A DNA stretch of 16,482 bases, taken from assembly GCA_934090775.1 (NCBI GenBank), contig CAKOKF010000019.1, positions 1 through 16,482 on the forward strand, in the 5' to 3' direction. Positions 1 through 5,761 of the stretch are shown in pieces. Below the pieces are notes generated by a model, which saw only the letters and a list, made by a program, of their open reading frames with translations, did not search any database and was not told where the DNA came from. This DNA comes from an uncultured Bacilli bacterium. GTDB taxonomy: Bacteria; Bacillota_I; Bacilli_A; RF39; UBA660. The stretch's first letter is position 1; each line of letters starts with the position of its first letter. A program made the position numbers and the translations under genes.

Positions 1-161
1 TAGAAGAGGCCCAGGAACGTGGCGTTGAACTTGGTTCTAAAGAAAAAGCTGTAGAAATTGCCAAAAATCTTATCAAGATAGGATTAAGTGAGGACCAAAT
101 TGTAGAAAGTACTGGTCTTTCTAAGGAAGAAATAGAAAAATTAAAAAATGATCTTAATTAG
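1..161 (+). CDS. C-terminal end of an Rpn-type PD-(D/E)XK nuclease-family protein (5' truncated by window edge)
   Basis: An open frame enters from the left edge (codons in phase with position 3) and ends at TAG 159-161, leaving about 52 residues. The tail has a Glu/Lys-rich helix carrying GVELGSKEKA. A small helical motif follows, of the form 'IAKNLIKIGLSEDQIVESTG' then LSKEEIEKL. This is the usual C-terminus of the Rpn / 'PD-(D/E)XK nuclease family transposase' proteins common in Firmicutes and Bacteroidetes. The catalytic domain lies outside the window, so the family call rests only on this tail. A related complete protein sits at 2042-2992. A strong terminator follows the stop within 15 nt. 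Confidence 0.6.
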   Translation, partial: EEAQERGVELGSKEKAVEIAKNLIKIGLSEDQIVESTGLSKEEIEKLKNDLN

Positions 162-174
162 ATATTTATTTATG

Positions 175-200
175 GTAGTCAAATTAGACTACATTTTTTT
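175..200 (+). terminator. Intrinsic terminator of the left-edge Rpn-type gene
   Basis: Stem GTAGTC (175-180) pairs with GACTAC (187-192) around a 6-nt loop. A seven-T run follows (194-200). It separates the left-edge gene from the rubrerythrin promoter. Confidence 0.85.
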
Positions 201-221
201 AAGACATAAGAAAATAATAGT

Positions 222-249
222 TTGCAAAAAAAATTTAGCATGTTATACT
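222..249 (+). promoter_or_regulatory. SigA-type promoter of rubrerythrin, with extended -10
   Basis: The -35 is TTGCAA (222-227), the spacer is 16 nt, and the -10 is TATACT (244-249). A TG at 241-242 forms an extended -10 (TGTTATACT). The predicted transcript starts near 256, giving a leader of about 37 nt. Confidence 0.75.
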
Positions 250-258
250 AGGTATTGA

Positions 259-272
259 AATCCCTTGGGATT
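259..272. promoter_or_regulatory. Short perfect dyad in the rubrerythrin leader, possible operator
   Basis: AATCCC (259-264) and GGGATT (267-272) form an inverted repeat with a 2-bp centre. It lies between the predicted transcription start and the ribosome binding site (AAAGGAAG, about 276-283). It is not followed by a T-run and does not match a PerR or Fur box. It could be a repressor site or chance; no regulator is encoded nearby. Confidence 0.3.
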
Positions 273-292
273 GGGAAAGGAAGTAAAATAAT

Positions 293-832
293 ATGGAACT
301 AAAAGGAAGTAAAACTGAACAAAACTTGCTTAAAGCTTTTGCAGGCGAATCACAAGCTAGAAATAAATATACATTCTATGCTTCAAAAGCAAGAAAAGAT
401 GGTTATGAACAATATGCTGAAATCTTTGAAGAAACTGCTAATAACGAAAAAGAACATGCTAAAATGTGGTTTAAAGAATTACATGATGGTAAAATTCCAA
501 GTACTTTAGAAAACTTAGAAGATGCTGCAAATGGCGAAAACTATGAATGGACTGATATGTATCAAGAGTTTGCTAAAACAGCTCGTGAAGAAGGATTCGA
601 AGAACTAGCTAAAAAATTTGAAGCTGTTGGCGAAATTGAACGTCATCACGAAGAAAGATATCGTAAACTAATTGCTAACATTGAAGGTGGCGTAGTCTTC
701 TCAAAAGACGATGATAGAATTTGGCAATGTCGTAACTGTGGTCATATTGTTATTGGTAAATATGCTCCAGAAGTATGCCCAGTATGTAATCATCCACAAA
801 GTTTCTTTGAAATAAAAAAAGAAAATTACTAA
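293..832 (+). CDS. rbr: Rubrerythrin, NADH-dependent peroxide-scavenging diiron protein
   Basis: This is a cytoplasmic peroxidase that reduces H2O2 to water in anaerobes and microaerophiles, taking electrons through its own rubredoxin domain. The 179-residue length is typical. The ferritin-like four-helix domain (about 1-135) shows the expected diiron ligands: E19, the E52-x2-H55 pair, a Glu in YEWTDMY (E85), and the E116-x2-H119 pair. The C-terminal rubredoxin-like knuckle has C146-x2-C149 and C162-x2-C165. The start is set by AAAGGAAG about 10 nt upstream of ATG 293. It has its own promoter and terminator, so it is monocistronic. Redox control is likely from family behaviour but is not shown here beyond a small dyad in the leader. 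The identification is secure. Confidence 0.97.
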   Translation: MELKGSKTEQNLLKAFAGESQARNKYTFYASKARKDGYEQYAEIFEETANNEKEHAKMWFKELHDGKIPSTLENLEDAANGENYEWTDMYQEFAKTAREEGFEELAKKFEAVGEIERHHEERYRKLIANIEGGVVFSKDDDRIWQCRNCGHIVIGKYAPEVCPVCNHPQSFFEIKKENY

Positions 833-842
833 GACTATAAAG

Positions 843-867
843 ACAGGTATAAAAGCCTGTTTTTTTT
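843..867 (+). terminator. Intrinsic terminator after rubrerythrin
   Basis: ACAGG (843-847) pairs with CCTGT (856-860) around an 8-nt loop, with a run of T up to 867. It lies 10 nt after the stop codon. Confidence 0.85.
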
Positions 868-912
868 ATACTAAATTATACTATTTAACATAAATATTAC
901 TAAGGGGGATAT

Positions 913-1398
913 ATGAATAAAAAGGATAATTTATATAATGTTTTATTTATCTTTATATTAGGTAGTATTTTACATTTTACTTATAAATGGTCTAATAATA
1001 ATTTTTTAGTTGGTCTTATTAGTCCGACTAATGAATCAATCTATTCACATACAAAGTTATTTATTTTACCTACTTTTATCTTTTATATATGGTTTTATCA
1101 TAGGAATAAAGTTATTTTAAAGAAAGATAAATTCTTTAGTAAAATGATTATTCAATTATTAAGTAGTATTATTAGTATGGTTTTAATTTATTATACAGCT
1201 AGATATGGTTTTAATATTGAAAGTTTATGGTTTGATATTACTCTATTCTTAGTTAATATTATTATTGGTTTAGGTATTAGTAATCATTATTATCAATATA
1301 GTAAAAAAGGATTTAATTATAAGTTATGGTCTATAATTATTATCGTTTTAACAGTAATTCTTACTATTTATCCTTTAGATTTACCATTCTTTAGATAA
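913..1398 (+). CDS. DUF6512-like small integral membrane protein
   Basis: A 161-residue hydrophobic protein with about five membrane segments (roughly 8-25, 47-62, 78-96, 105-123 and 137-153). The motif GSILHFTYKW near residue 17 and SPTNESIYSHTKLF near residue 37 resemble the conserved core of DUF6512, a family of unknown function in Firmicutes. The C-terminus stops at YPLDLPFFR, apparently shorter than family members I recall, which continue past the PLF motif. A very strong ribosome binding site (AAGGGGGAT) sits 5 nt before ATG 913. Two TATACT boxes (867-872 and 877-882) could serve as a -10, but no good -35 is seen. It converges with the YtxH gene across a shared terminator. Role unknown; the family assignment is from memory of motifs. 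Confidence 0.7.
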   Translation: MNKKDNLYNVLFIFILGSILHFTYKWSNNNFLVGLISPTNESIYSHTKLFILPTFIFYIWFYHRNKVILKKDKFFSKMIIQLLSSIISMVLIYYTARYGFNIESLWFDITLFLVNIIIGLGISNHYYQYSKKGFNYKLWSIIIIVLTVILTIYPLDLPFFR

Positions 1399-1405
1399 TT
1401 TAAAA

Positions 1406-1433
1406 ACTAGGTTCGCACCTAGTCTTCTTTTTT
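1406..1433. terminator. Bidirectional intrinsic terminator between convergent genes
   Basis: ACTAGGT (1406-1412) pairs perfectly with ACCTAGT (1417-1423) around a 4-nt loop. On the + strand a T-rich tract runs to 1433. On the - strand five T's follow. The stem contains the stop codon of the YtxH gene (1419-1421), which is tight packing. Confidence 0.8.
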
Positions 1434-1823
1434 CTCTAATTTATTTATACAAGCATTAGTAACTTCGATAGCTTTAAGTCTTAAAGTTTCCACAGCATCT
1501 TCTAAAACAGGAGTACCTTTTTCTTTAACATAGTCTACTAAGTCAGCCATTGATTTTTCAATTTCTTTAGCTTTCTTTTTAGCAATCTTACCTACTTTTT
1601 CCATGCTTAAGTCATCTAATTCTTTTTTGATTTTATTGATGTTTTTATCAACATATTTTTTTACGTCATCAGCATCGATATCTTTTACTTTGTTCATAAA
1701 ATCATCGAAAGCTTTCATTAAATCGTTTCTAGTTTCTTTACCTGATTTAGGCGCTAATAGGACTCCTAAAGCAGCACCGGCAGCCATGCCCCCTACTAAT
1801 GTAGCAACAGTTTTCTTTTTCAT
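1419..1823 (-). CDS. YtxH-domain protein with one N-terminal membrane helix
   Basis: A 134-residue protein. An N-terminal glycine/alanine-rich helix (about 7-25, VGGMAAGAALGVLLAP) is followed by the YtxH signature PKSGKETR. A long charged amphipathic helical region follows (about 34-130). YtxH proteins are small general-stress or cell-envelope proteins of Firmicutes; their biochemical role is not established. The start is fixed by GAGGA about 7 nt upstream of ATG 1823. A plausible -10 (TATAAT) lies about 30 nt upstream. It stands alone between two terminators or promoters, converging with the DUF6512-like gene. Confidence 0.85.
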   Translation of the reverse strand: MKKKTVATLVGGMAAGAALGVLLAPKSGKETRNDLMKAFDDFMNKVKDIDADDVKKYVDKNINKIKKELDDLSMEKVGKIAKKKAKEIEKSMADLVDYVKEKGTPVLEDAVETLRLKAIEVTNACINKLEKKED

Positions 1824-1855
1824 TATATATCCTCTTTTCTATTTAATATAATTTA

Positions 1856-1861
1856 ATTATA
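1856..1861 (-). promoter_or_regulatory. Candidate -10 box of the ytxH-like gene
   Basis: TATAAT on the - strand, about 33 nt upstream of the start codon, with no convincing -35 at 16-18 nt. In such AT-rich sequence this could be chance. The rest of the spacer to 2001 shows only AT-rich sequence with no gene. Confidence 0.35.
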
Positions 1862-2001
1862 CTATATTTTCTTTTTTAGTATATGAATTTTATGTGAATT
1901 TATACATTTTACTGTAAATAGTCTAAAATTTTAGAATTTATTATTATTTTTAAAGGAAATTAGACTTTTAACGGTAATAAATATATATAGAAGGACTAAT
2001 T

Positions 2002-2052
2002 ATGAGCTCAATATTAAGAATTCTAGATGAAAGGAATGGATATGAAATATAA
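2002..2052 (+). CDS. Putative 16-residue leader peptide overlapping the Rpn-type gene
   Basis: ATG 2002 is preceded by a strong ribosome binding site (GAAGGA, 1990-1995) at ideal spacing. It opens a 16-codon frame (MSSILRILDERNGYEI) that stops at TAA 2050-2052. It is out of frame with the downstream gene and overlaps its start codon (2042) by 11 nt, a layout typical of translational coupling. The better of the two ribosome binding sites belongs to this short frame. It could also be a remnant of an older N-terminus displaced by a frameshift. Confidence 0.4.
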   Translation: MSSILRILDERNGYEI

Positions 2053-2992
2053 GAACTATAATATAGAATTAATAACTGATTATGTTAAATATAAGAAGGA
2101 AAATTCCGATTTTCAAATACCAATAACTAAAGATAATGCTTTTAAGGCTACTTGTAAATATAGAAAGGAATTTATGAATAGAATTATTGCCAATATGTTA
2201 CATCTTGATTACGAATTAATTAAGAATTCTTACTTTATTGATACGGAGTTACCAAGAATAAATTATAAAAATAAAGCTACGGTTTTAGATTTATTATTAC
2301 AAGTATCAGAAAATTTCTTTATTAATTTAGAGGCAAATACATATAATAACCCCTCTTCCATAATTAAGAATATTTCGTATGGATATCGTTTGGTTTTAAG
2401 TAAGCAAATTAAGGGTGAAGATTATGTCCCAATTGATTTTGTTCAAATTAACTTTGATGCTTGCAGGTTTCCCTTTAATAAAAAAATTATTAATCGGTTT
2501 GTGGTACAAGAAGAAGATTTAAGAATAAAATATCCTTTTACTAATACAATTATTCGGGTTGCTCTTGATAAATTAGAAGAGAATCCTTATAATGAAGACA
2601 TGAGCGACTGGCAAAGACGAGCTTTGATACTGCTTACATCGAACAGCATTAAACGTTCAAGAGAGATTGCTGGTGATTATGAGGATTTAAATGAGGTGGT
2701 CAATTTTATGGAAGAATTTTCAAGTATTGAAGAAGAATTAATGTATGTTAATAAAGAGGAAGAAGAAAAGAAATTAAAAAATACCGATCTTTATTTTGCT
2801 CGTCAAGAAGGAGAAATTTTTGGTAAAAACGAAGGTAAAATCGAGGGAGAACTAGCTTCGAAAAAAGAAACCATTAAAAATTTAACAAAGATGAAAATGG
2901 TTGCCGCCCAAATTGCAATGGCCGTTAATATGCCAATTGAAGAAGTCATTAAAATTCAAGAAGAACAATCTGCTTCAATAGTAAATGAGTAA
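2042..2992 (+). CDS. Rpn-type PD-(D/E)XK nuclease-family (transposase-like) protein
   Basis: About 316 residues. A central block TVLDLLLQVSENFFINLEANT provides an Asp followed about 15 residues later by a Glu in the E-x-N/Q position, as in the PD-(D/E)XK core of Rpn/YhgA-like proteins. The C-terminus is a charged helix (GKNEGKIEGELASKKETI) and a small HTH-like unit ending AVNMPIEEVIKIQ, parallel to the left-edge protein. Rpn proteins are DNA endonucleases that stimulate RecA-independent recombination; many are called transposases without evidence of transposition. I chose ATG 2042 because AAAGGA (2030-2035) lies 6 nt upstream. In-frame ATGs at 2027 and 2036 have no proper site. A 16-codon frame overlaps its start. 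No terminal inverted repeats were found beside it. Confidence 0.75.
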   Translation: MKYKNYNIELITDYVKYKKENSDFQIPITKDNAFKATCKYRKEFMNRIIANMLHLDYELIKNSYFIDTELPRINYKNKATVLDLLLQVSENFFINLEANTYNNPSSIIKNISYGYRLVLSKQIKGEDYVPIDFVQINFDACRFPFNKKIINRFVVQEEDLRIKYPFTNTIIRVALDKLEENPYNEDMSDWQRRALILLTSNSIKRSREIAGDYEDLNEVVNFMEEFSSIEEELMYVNKEEEEKKLKNTDLYFARQEGEIFGKNEGKIEGELASKKETIKNLTKMKMVAAQIAMAVNMPIEEVIKIQEEQSASIVNE

Positions 2993-3021
2993 TATTATAT
3001 TATAATAATCTAAGTTATAAT

Positions 3022-3046
3022 GCTGTGTTTTTACACGGCTCTTTTT
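3022..3046 (+). terminator. Intrinsic terminator after the Rpn-type gene
   Basis: GCTGTGT (3022-3028) pairs with ACACGGC (3033-3039), including one G-U pair, around a TTTT loop. TCTTTTT follows. Confidence 0.75.
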
Positions 3047-3071
3047 AATAGTTATATAAATCTATATATTT

Positions 3072-3087
3072 GGGTGTGGTGGGTGGG
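3072..3087 (+). other. Isolated G-rich tract upstream of a promoter
   Basis: G-runs of 3, 2, 3 and 3 (GGG 3072-3074, GG 3078-3079, GGG 3081-3083, GGG 3085-3087) are separated by 1-3 nt. It ends about 20 nt before the -35 box of the next gene. It could fold as a two-layer G-quadruplex or act as a protein-binding upstream element. It is striking in such AT-rich sequence, but its function is unknown. Confidence 0.4.
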
Positions 3088-3107
3088 AAAATATTATTAA
3101 TCATTAA

Positions 3108-3136
3108 TTTACACATTAAAAGAGAAATGCTATAAT
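3108..3136 (+). promoter_or_regulatory. Strong SigA-type promoter of the DUF5662 / zinc-ribbon / lipoprotein operon
   Basis: TTTACA (3108-3113), a 17-nt spacer, and TATAAT (3131-3136) with an extended -10 TG at 3128-3129. This is the best promoter match in the window. The predicted start is near 3143, leaving a leader of about 18 nt that contains GAAAGGA. Confidence 0.85.
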
Positions 3137-3160
3137 GAATATGTTGAAAGGAATAATGCT

Positions 3161-3757
3161 ATGCGATACTTTTTAAATTTCTTTGGTCATTTACATACCA
3201 TTAATAAACATCGATTAAAAGTATTTATTCTTTGTTGGAAAGCTGGTATTCCTATCCAAGGCTTGCTCCATGATTTATCAAAATATAGTCCAACGGAATT
3301 TTGGGAGGGGGTAAAATACTACGCGAAGGGTAAGTACTCTCCTATTATCAATGCTAAAAAAGAGCAAGGTTACTCAAAGGCCTGGCTTCATCATAAGGGA
3401 CGTAATAAGCATCATCACGAATACTGGTTTGATTATGCCGCTCCCCTAAAAGCGCCAGTTATTCCTTATAAATATGCAGTTGAGATGATTTGTGATATGA
3501 TAGCAGCTTCGAAAAATTACCAAGGTAAGAAATATACAAATATGTCAGCTTATTATTATTGGAACAAAGTTCGTGATAATTGTATGGTTAATCGCAAGAT
3601 ACAAGGTTTTATAACGGAAGTATTTGAAACTTTGGGAGCACGTGGTGAAAAAGATACTATCAATCCTAAATATTTAAAAAGTATTTATGATAAATATACG
3701 AAGAAAAAAGAAAAGGAAGATAAAAATGAAGAAAATAGCTCAAAAAATCGGAACTAA
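3161..3757 (+). CDS. DUF5662 family protein (possible HD-like metal-dependent hydrolase)
   Basis: 198 residues. The core matches DUF5662 as I know it: GLLHDLSKYSPTEFWEGVKYY (abridged at residue 35-55), SPI, GYSKAWLHHKGRNKHH, EYWFDY, YAVEMICDMIAASK. A conserved His-Asp pair, several further histidines and a downstream Asp suggest an HD-type metal site; this is inference, as no activity is established. The C-terminus is a Lys/Glu-rich tail (after about residue 175), not part of the conserved core. It is the first gene of a three-gene operon with its own promoter. Its last 32 nt overlap the next gene's start region. ATG 3161 is supported by GAAAGGA 8 nt upstream. Confidence 0.85.
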   Translation: MRYFLNFFGHLHTINKHRLKVFILCWKAGIPIQGLLHDLSKYSPTEFWEGVKYYAKGKYSPIINAKKEQGYSKAWLHHKGRNKHHHEYWFDYAAPLKAPVIPYKYAVEMICDMIAASKNYQGKKYTNMSAYYYWNKVRDNCMVNRKIQGFITEVFETLGARGEKDTINPKYLKSIYDKYTKKKEKEDKNEENSSKNRN

Positions 3758-4646
3758 TACGATTTACTGTGGAAGTAATATTTTAGCTGGAAGTATAAAG
3801 GATTATCATTTTCTTATTAAGTATGATAATCAATCTAGTGTTTATACTTTAAGTTTTAGTGTCGAGATGAATAGCGATATTAACAAGCTAGCAAATAGTA
3901 TTAAAAAAGAAATTAAAGAAGCCATTGTTAGTTATAATAATAAAAATCTTAATATTGTTGGTTCGGTTACTAATAAAAAATATTTACCGGAGATTATCAA
4001 TCCTCTTTTAGAGATAATTGGTAAGTATCTAGAAGATAATGAGGCGAAAGAAGTATGTCGTCATTGTAAAGAGGCTAAGAAAACTTATTTAGTAGATAAT
4101 GATTCGGAAATTAGTTTTTATTGTAATGATTGTTATAAAATTATTAAGAAAGCTACTAATTATAAGAAGGAAAAATATAATAAATCCAAAGAAAATATTT
4201 TACTAGGAACACTAGGAGCCATTTTAGGTACTATTCCTGGAATTCTTTTATGGATATTCTTTGGCTTTATCGGGATTGAGCCAGGAATTGCCGGGATTGC
4301 AATTACGATGGGATCAGCTGTATTTTATAAAAAATTTGCCCATAACATTAAGTTGCCAGGAATTATCATTTCGACAATAGTTGGTCTATTTATGGTCTTA
4401 GTGGCTCATGAAATTAACTGCGCTATCTATATTTATAATTTATATAAAAATGATTATGTTATAAAACTTATTGATGCTTACAAAGCTATTCCTTATTATT
4501 TAAATACCGTTAAAGATTTTCATAAATTATTTAATAATGGCTTACTTACTGGTTATTTACTATCTATTATTGGTGTTTTCACTTCTTACAGTTTACAAAG
4601 ACAAAATGCTAATACTTATGAAATTAGAAAGATAGGTGAAAAATAA
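3726..4646 (+). CDS. Unrecognised membrane protein with cytosolic zinc-ribbon
   Basis: 306 residues from ATG 3726, chosen because AAGGAAG lies 7 nt upstream; an in-frame ATG at 3687 lacks one. Residues 1-105 are a soluble mixed alpha/beta region. A four-cysteine site follows: C111-x2-C114 and C133-x2-C136 (CRHC, CNDC), likely binding zinc. A Lys/Tyr-rich linker (138-157) precedes four predicted membrane helices (about 158-181, 185-201, 211-236, 272-290). The glycine-rich helix 1 and GIAGIAITMG resemble small-channel or scaffold helices, but I cannot assign a family. It overlaps the DUF5662 gene by 32 nt upstream, and its stop shares one base with the lipoprotein start (TAATG). Co-translation and a joint function with these two neighbours are likely. 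Confidence 0.7.
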   Translation: MKKIAQKIGTNTIYCGSNILAGSIKDYHFLIKYDNQSSVYTLSFSVEMNSDINKLANSIKKEIKEAIVSYNNKNLNIVGSVTNKKYLPEIINPLLEIIGKYLEDNEAKEVCRHCKEAKKTYLVDNDSEISFYCNDCYKIIKKATNYKKEKYNKSKENILLGTLGAILGTIPGILLWIFFGFIGIEPGIAGIAITMGSAVFYKKFAHNIKLPGIIISTIVGLFMVLVAHEINCAIYIYNLYKNDYVIKLIDAYKAIPYYLNTVKDFHKLFNNGLLTGYLLSIIGVFTSYSLQRQNANTYEIRKIGEK

Positions 4647-5146
4647 TGCGTAAAAAAGTAGCAAAAAGTATATTAATGGGAATTGGGGTCTTAGCTTTAG
4701 CTGGTTGTTCCCTACCTTTCCAAAGCAGTAGTTATCCGGCTTGGAAAACCAAAAGTTTAATTACAATTGAAAATACTAATAGTGGTTTTATGGGTTTGTG
4801 GGTTGGTGATACAGCTCATGTAACTGATTTTGATATTACGGTATTAAATTATGAAGAAAAAGACGAAAAGTTAAATGTCAATATTAAAGTTAAAAACATT
4901 ACAAATACCAAGAAAAATATTAGTAATAAAGATTTCCCTTTAATGTGGAATTTAGATAAAGATAAATCTTCTTATACTTATTCTTTAGATGATAATAAAA
5001 AATATACCTTAAATAGTAATGAAGAAATAGAAATTAGTATCTCTTATGAACTTAAAGGTAATATGAAAAAGCCACTAGCTATTTATTATGGTGAAGTTTA
5101 TGAAGATAAGACTGATGGTAATTCTTATTACTTCTATATAAAATAA
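4646..5146 (+). CDS. Secreted lipoprotein with a DUF4352/DUF5067-like beta-sandwich
   Basis: 166 residues. A positively charged start (MRKKVAK), a hydrophobic stretch and the lipobox LAG-C21 mark a type II signal peptide, so the mature protein should be lipid-anchored on the outer face of the membrane. The rest (about 55-165) reads as an immunoglobulin-like beta-sandwich. A typical 'FDITVLNYEEKDEKLNVNI' stretch is followed by KVKNIT, the pattern seen in DUF4352/DUF5067 extracellular domains. Ligand unknown. The start overlaps the stop of the zinc-ribbon membrane gene by one base, with ATAGGTGA as ribosome binding site. It is the last gene before a terminator, so the operon delivers one membrane and one surface component. 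Confidence 0.8.
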   Translation: MRKKVAKSILMGIGVLALAGCSLPFQSSSYPAWKTKSLITIENTNSGFMGLWVGDTAHVTDFDITVLNYEEKDEKLNVNIKVKNITNTKKNISNKDFPLMWNLDKDKSSYTYSLDDNKKYTLNSNEEIEISISYELKGNMKKPLAIYYGEVYEDKTDGNSYYFYIK

Positions 5147-5174
5147 ATTTTTATAAGTAAACTGATAATAAAAG

Positions 5175-5210
5175 AACCTCATTTCATTAGTTAAAATGTG
5201 AGGTTTTTTT
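5175..5210 (+). terminator. Intrinsic terminator of the three-gene operon
   Basis: AACCTCA (5175-5181) pairs with TGAGGTT (5199-5205) and is followed by a T-run to 5210. Read from the - strand the same stem is followed by CTTTTATTA, so it may also stop signal peptidase transcripts, less efficiently. Confidence 0.85.
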
Positions 5211-5225
5211 ATATTACTTTTAATT

Positions 5226-5702
5226 TTAAGATAATTTGCCTATTTTAGTAAATGGGAAAACACGGAAATCAGCAACACCACTAATATCACTTTTTTCTAC
5301 GGGGCCAAAGTATCTACTATCAAGTGAATCTTCCCTATTATCCCCGATTAAAAAATACTCATTTTCACCTAGAATAACTTGGGCAAAATCAAATGATGTT
5401 CCATAACCATAATTAGATACTTCTTCATTATTAACATAAATAATACCACTGACACATTTAACTTTATCACCAGGAATTCCCATAACTCTCTTAATTAATT
5501 TATCACCATTATGATTAGCAACAACGATATCATAACGATTTATTTTACTAGTTCTTCTTAAGATTAAGATATCATTAGTATGTAAAGTTTCTTGCATAGA
5601 AGGACCGTTTACAATAACTGGAGTCGCAATAAAAGTTCTAAACAAGATAACTGCTACAAGAATAATTATATAAGGTAATATTTCTTTTATTTTTTCTTTC
5701 AT
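5226..5702 (-). CDS. lepB: Type I signal peptidase
   Basis: It cleaves signal peptides from exported proteins at the outer face of the membrane. Counting from ATG 5702 it has 158 residues, the short Gram-positive form with one membrane anchor (about 9-25). The catalytic Ser is in NGPSMQETL (S35) and the general-base Lys in KLIKRVMGIPGD (K71). The family box GDNREDSLDSRYFGPV is intact. An in-frame GTG lies at 5711, but it coincides with the predicted transcription start. GTGAT there is better read as the distal part of an extended Shine-Dalgarno 4 nt from ATG. It has its own promoter just after the terminator of the upstream operon. Substrates next door include the signal-peptide proteins at 6914-10268. 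Confidence 0.96.
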   Translation of the reverse strand: MKEKIKEILPYIIILVAVILFRTFIATPVIVNGPSMQETLHTNDILILRRTSKINRYDIVVANHNGDKLIKRVMGIPGDKVKCVSGIIYVNNEEVSNYGYGTSFDFAQVILGENEYFLIGDNREDSLDSRYFGPVEKSDISGVADFRVFPFTKIGKLS

Positions 5703-5717
5703 ATCTATCACAGTAAA

Positions 5718-5726
5718 ATTATATCA
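5718..5726 (-). promoter_or_regulatory. Extended -10 promoter of lepB
   Basis: TGATATAAT on the - strand. No good -35 is present at 17 nt, as expected for a TGn-dependent promoter. Transcription would begin around 5711, giving a leader of only about 9 nt. Confidence 0.6.
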
Positions 5727-5735
5727 TAAACCAAA

Positions 5736-5759
5736 ATAAAAACTCTACCAAATGTAGAG
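5736..5759 (-). terminator. Intrinsic terminator of the envelope operon
   Basis: Read on the - strand, CTCTAC and GTAGAG (5743-5759) form a 6-bp stem with a 5-nt loop, followed by a T-rich tract to about 5736. It sits immediately after the stop of the glycosyltransferase gene and just before the lepB promoter. Confidence 0.8.
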
Positions 5760-5761
5760 GT

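Noticed and set aside
1603..1851. Open + strand frame of 82 codons opposite the YtxH gene
   Set aside because: It is antisense to a well-supported gene, has no ribosome site, and its hydrophobic Ser/Phe-rich product mirrors Lys/Glu codons.
2027..2992. The complete Rpn-type gene as an insertion sequence with inverted repeats
   Set aside because: No terminal inverted repeats or target duplication were seen at its ends. The protein family is not a proven mobile transposase.
5709..5711. GTG as the lepB start, adding three residues
   Set aside because: It coincides with the predicted transcript start and is better explained as a GTGAT ribosome-binding element for ATG 5702. A leaderless GTG start remains possible and is discussed as a finding.
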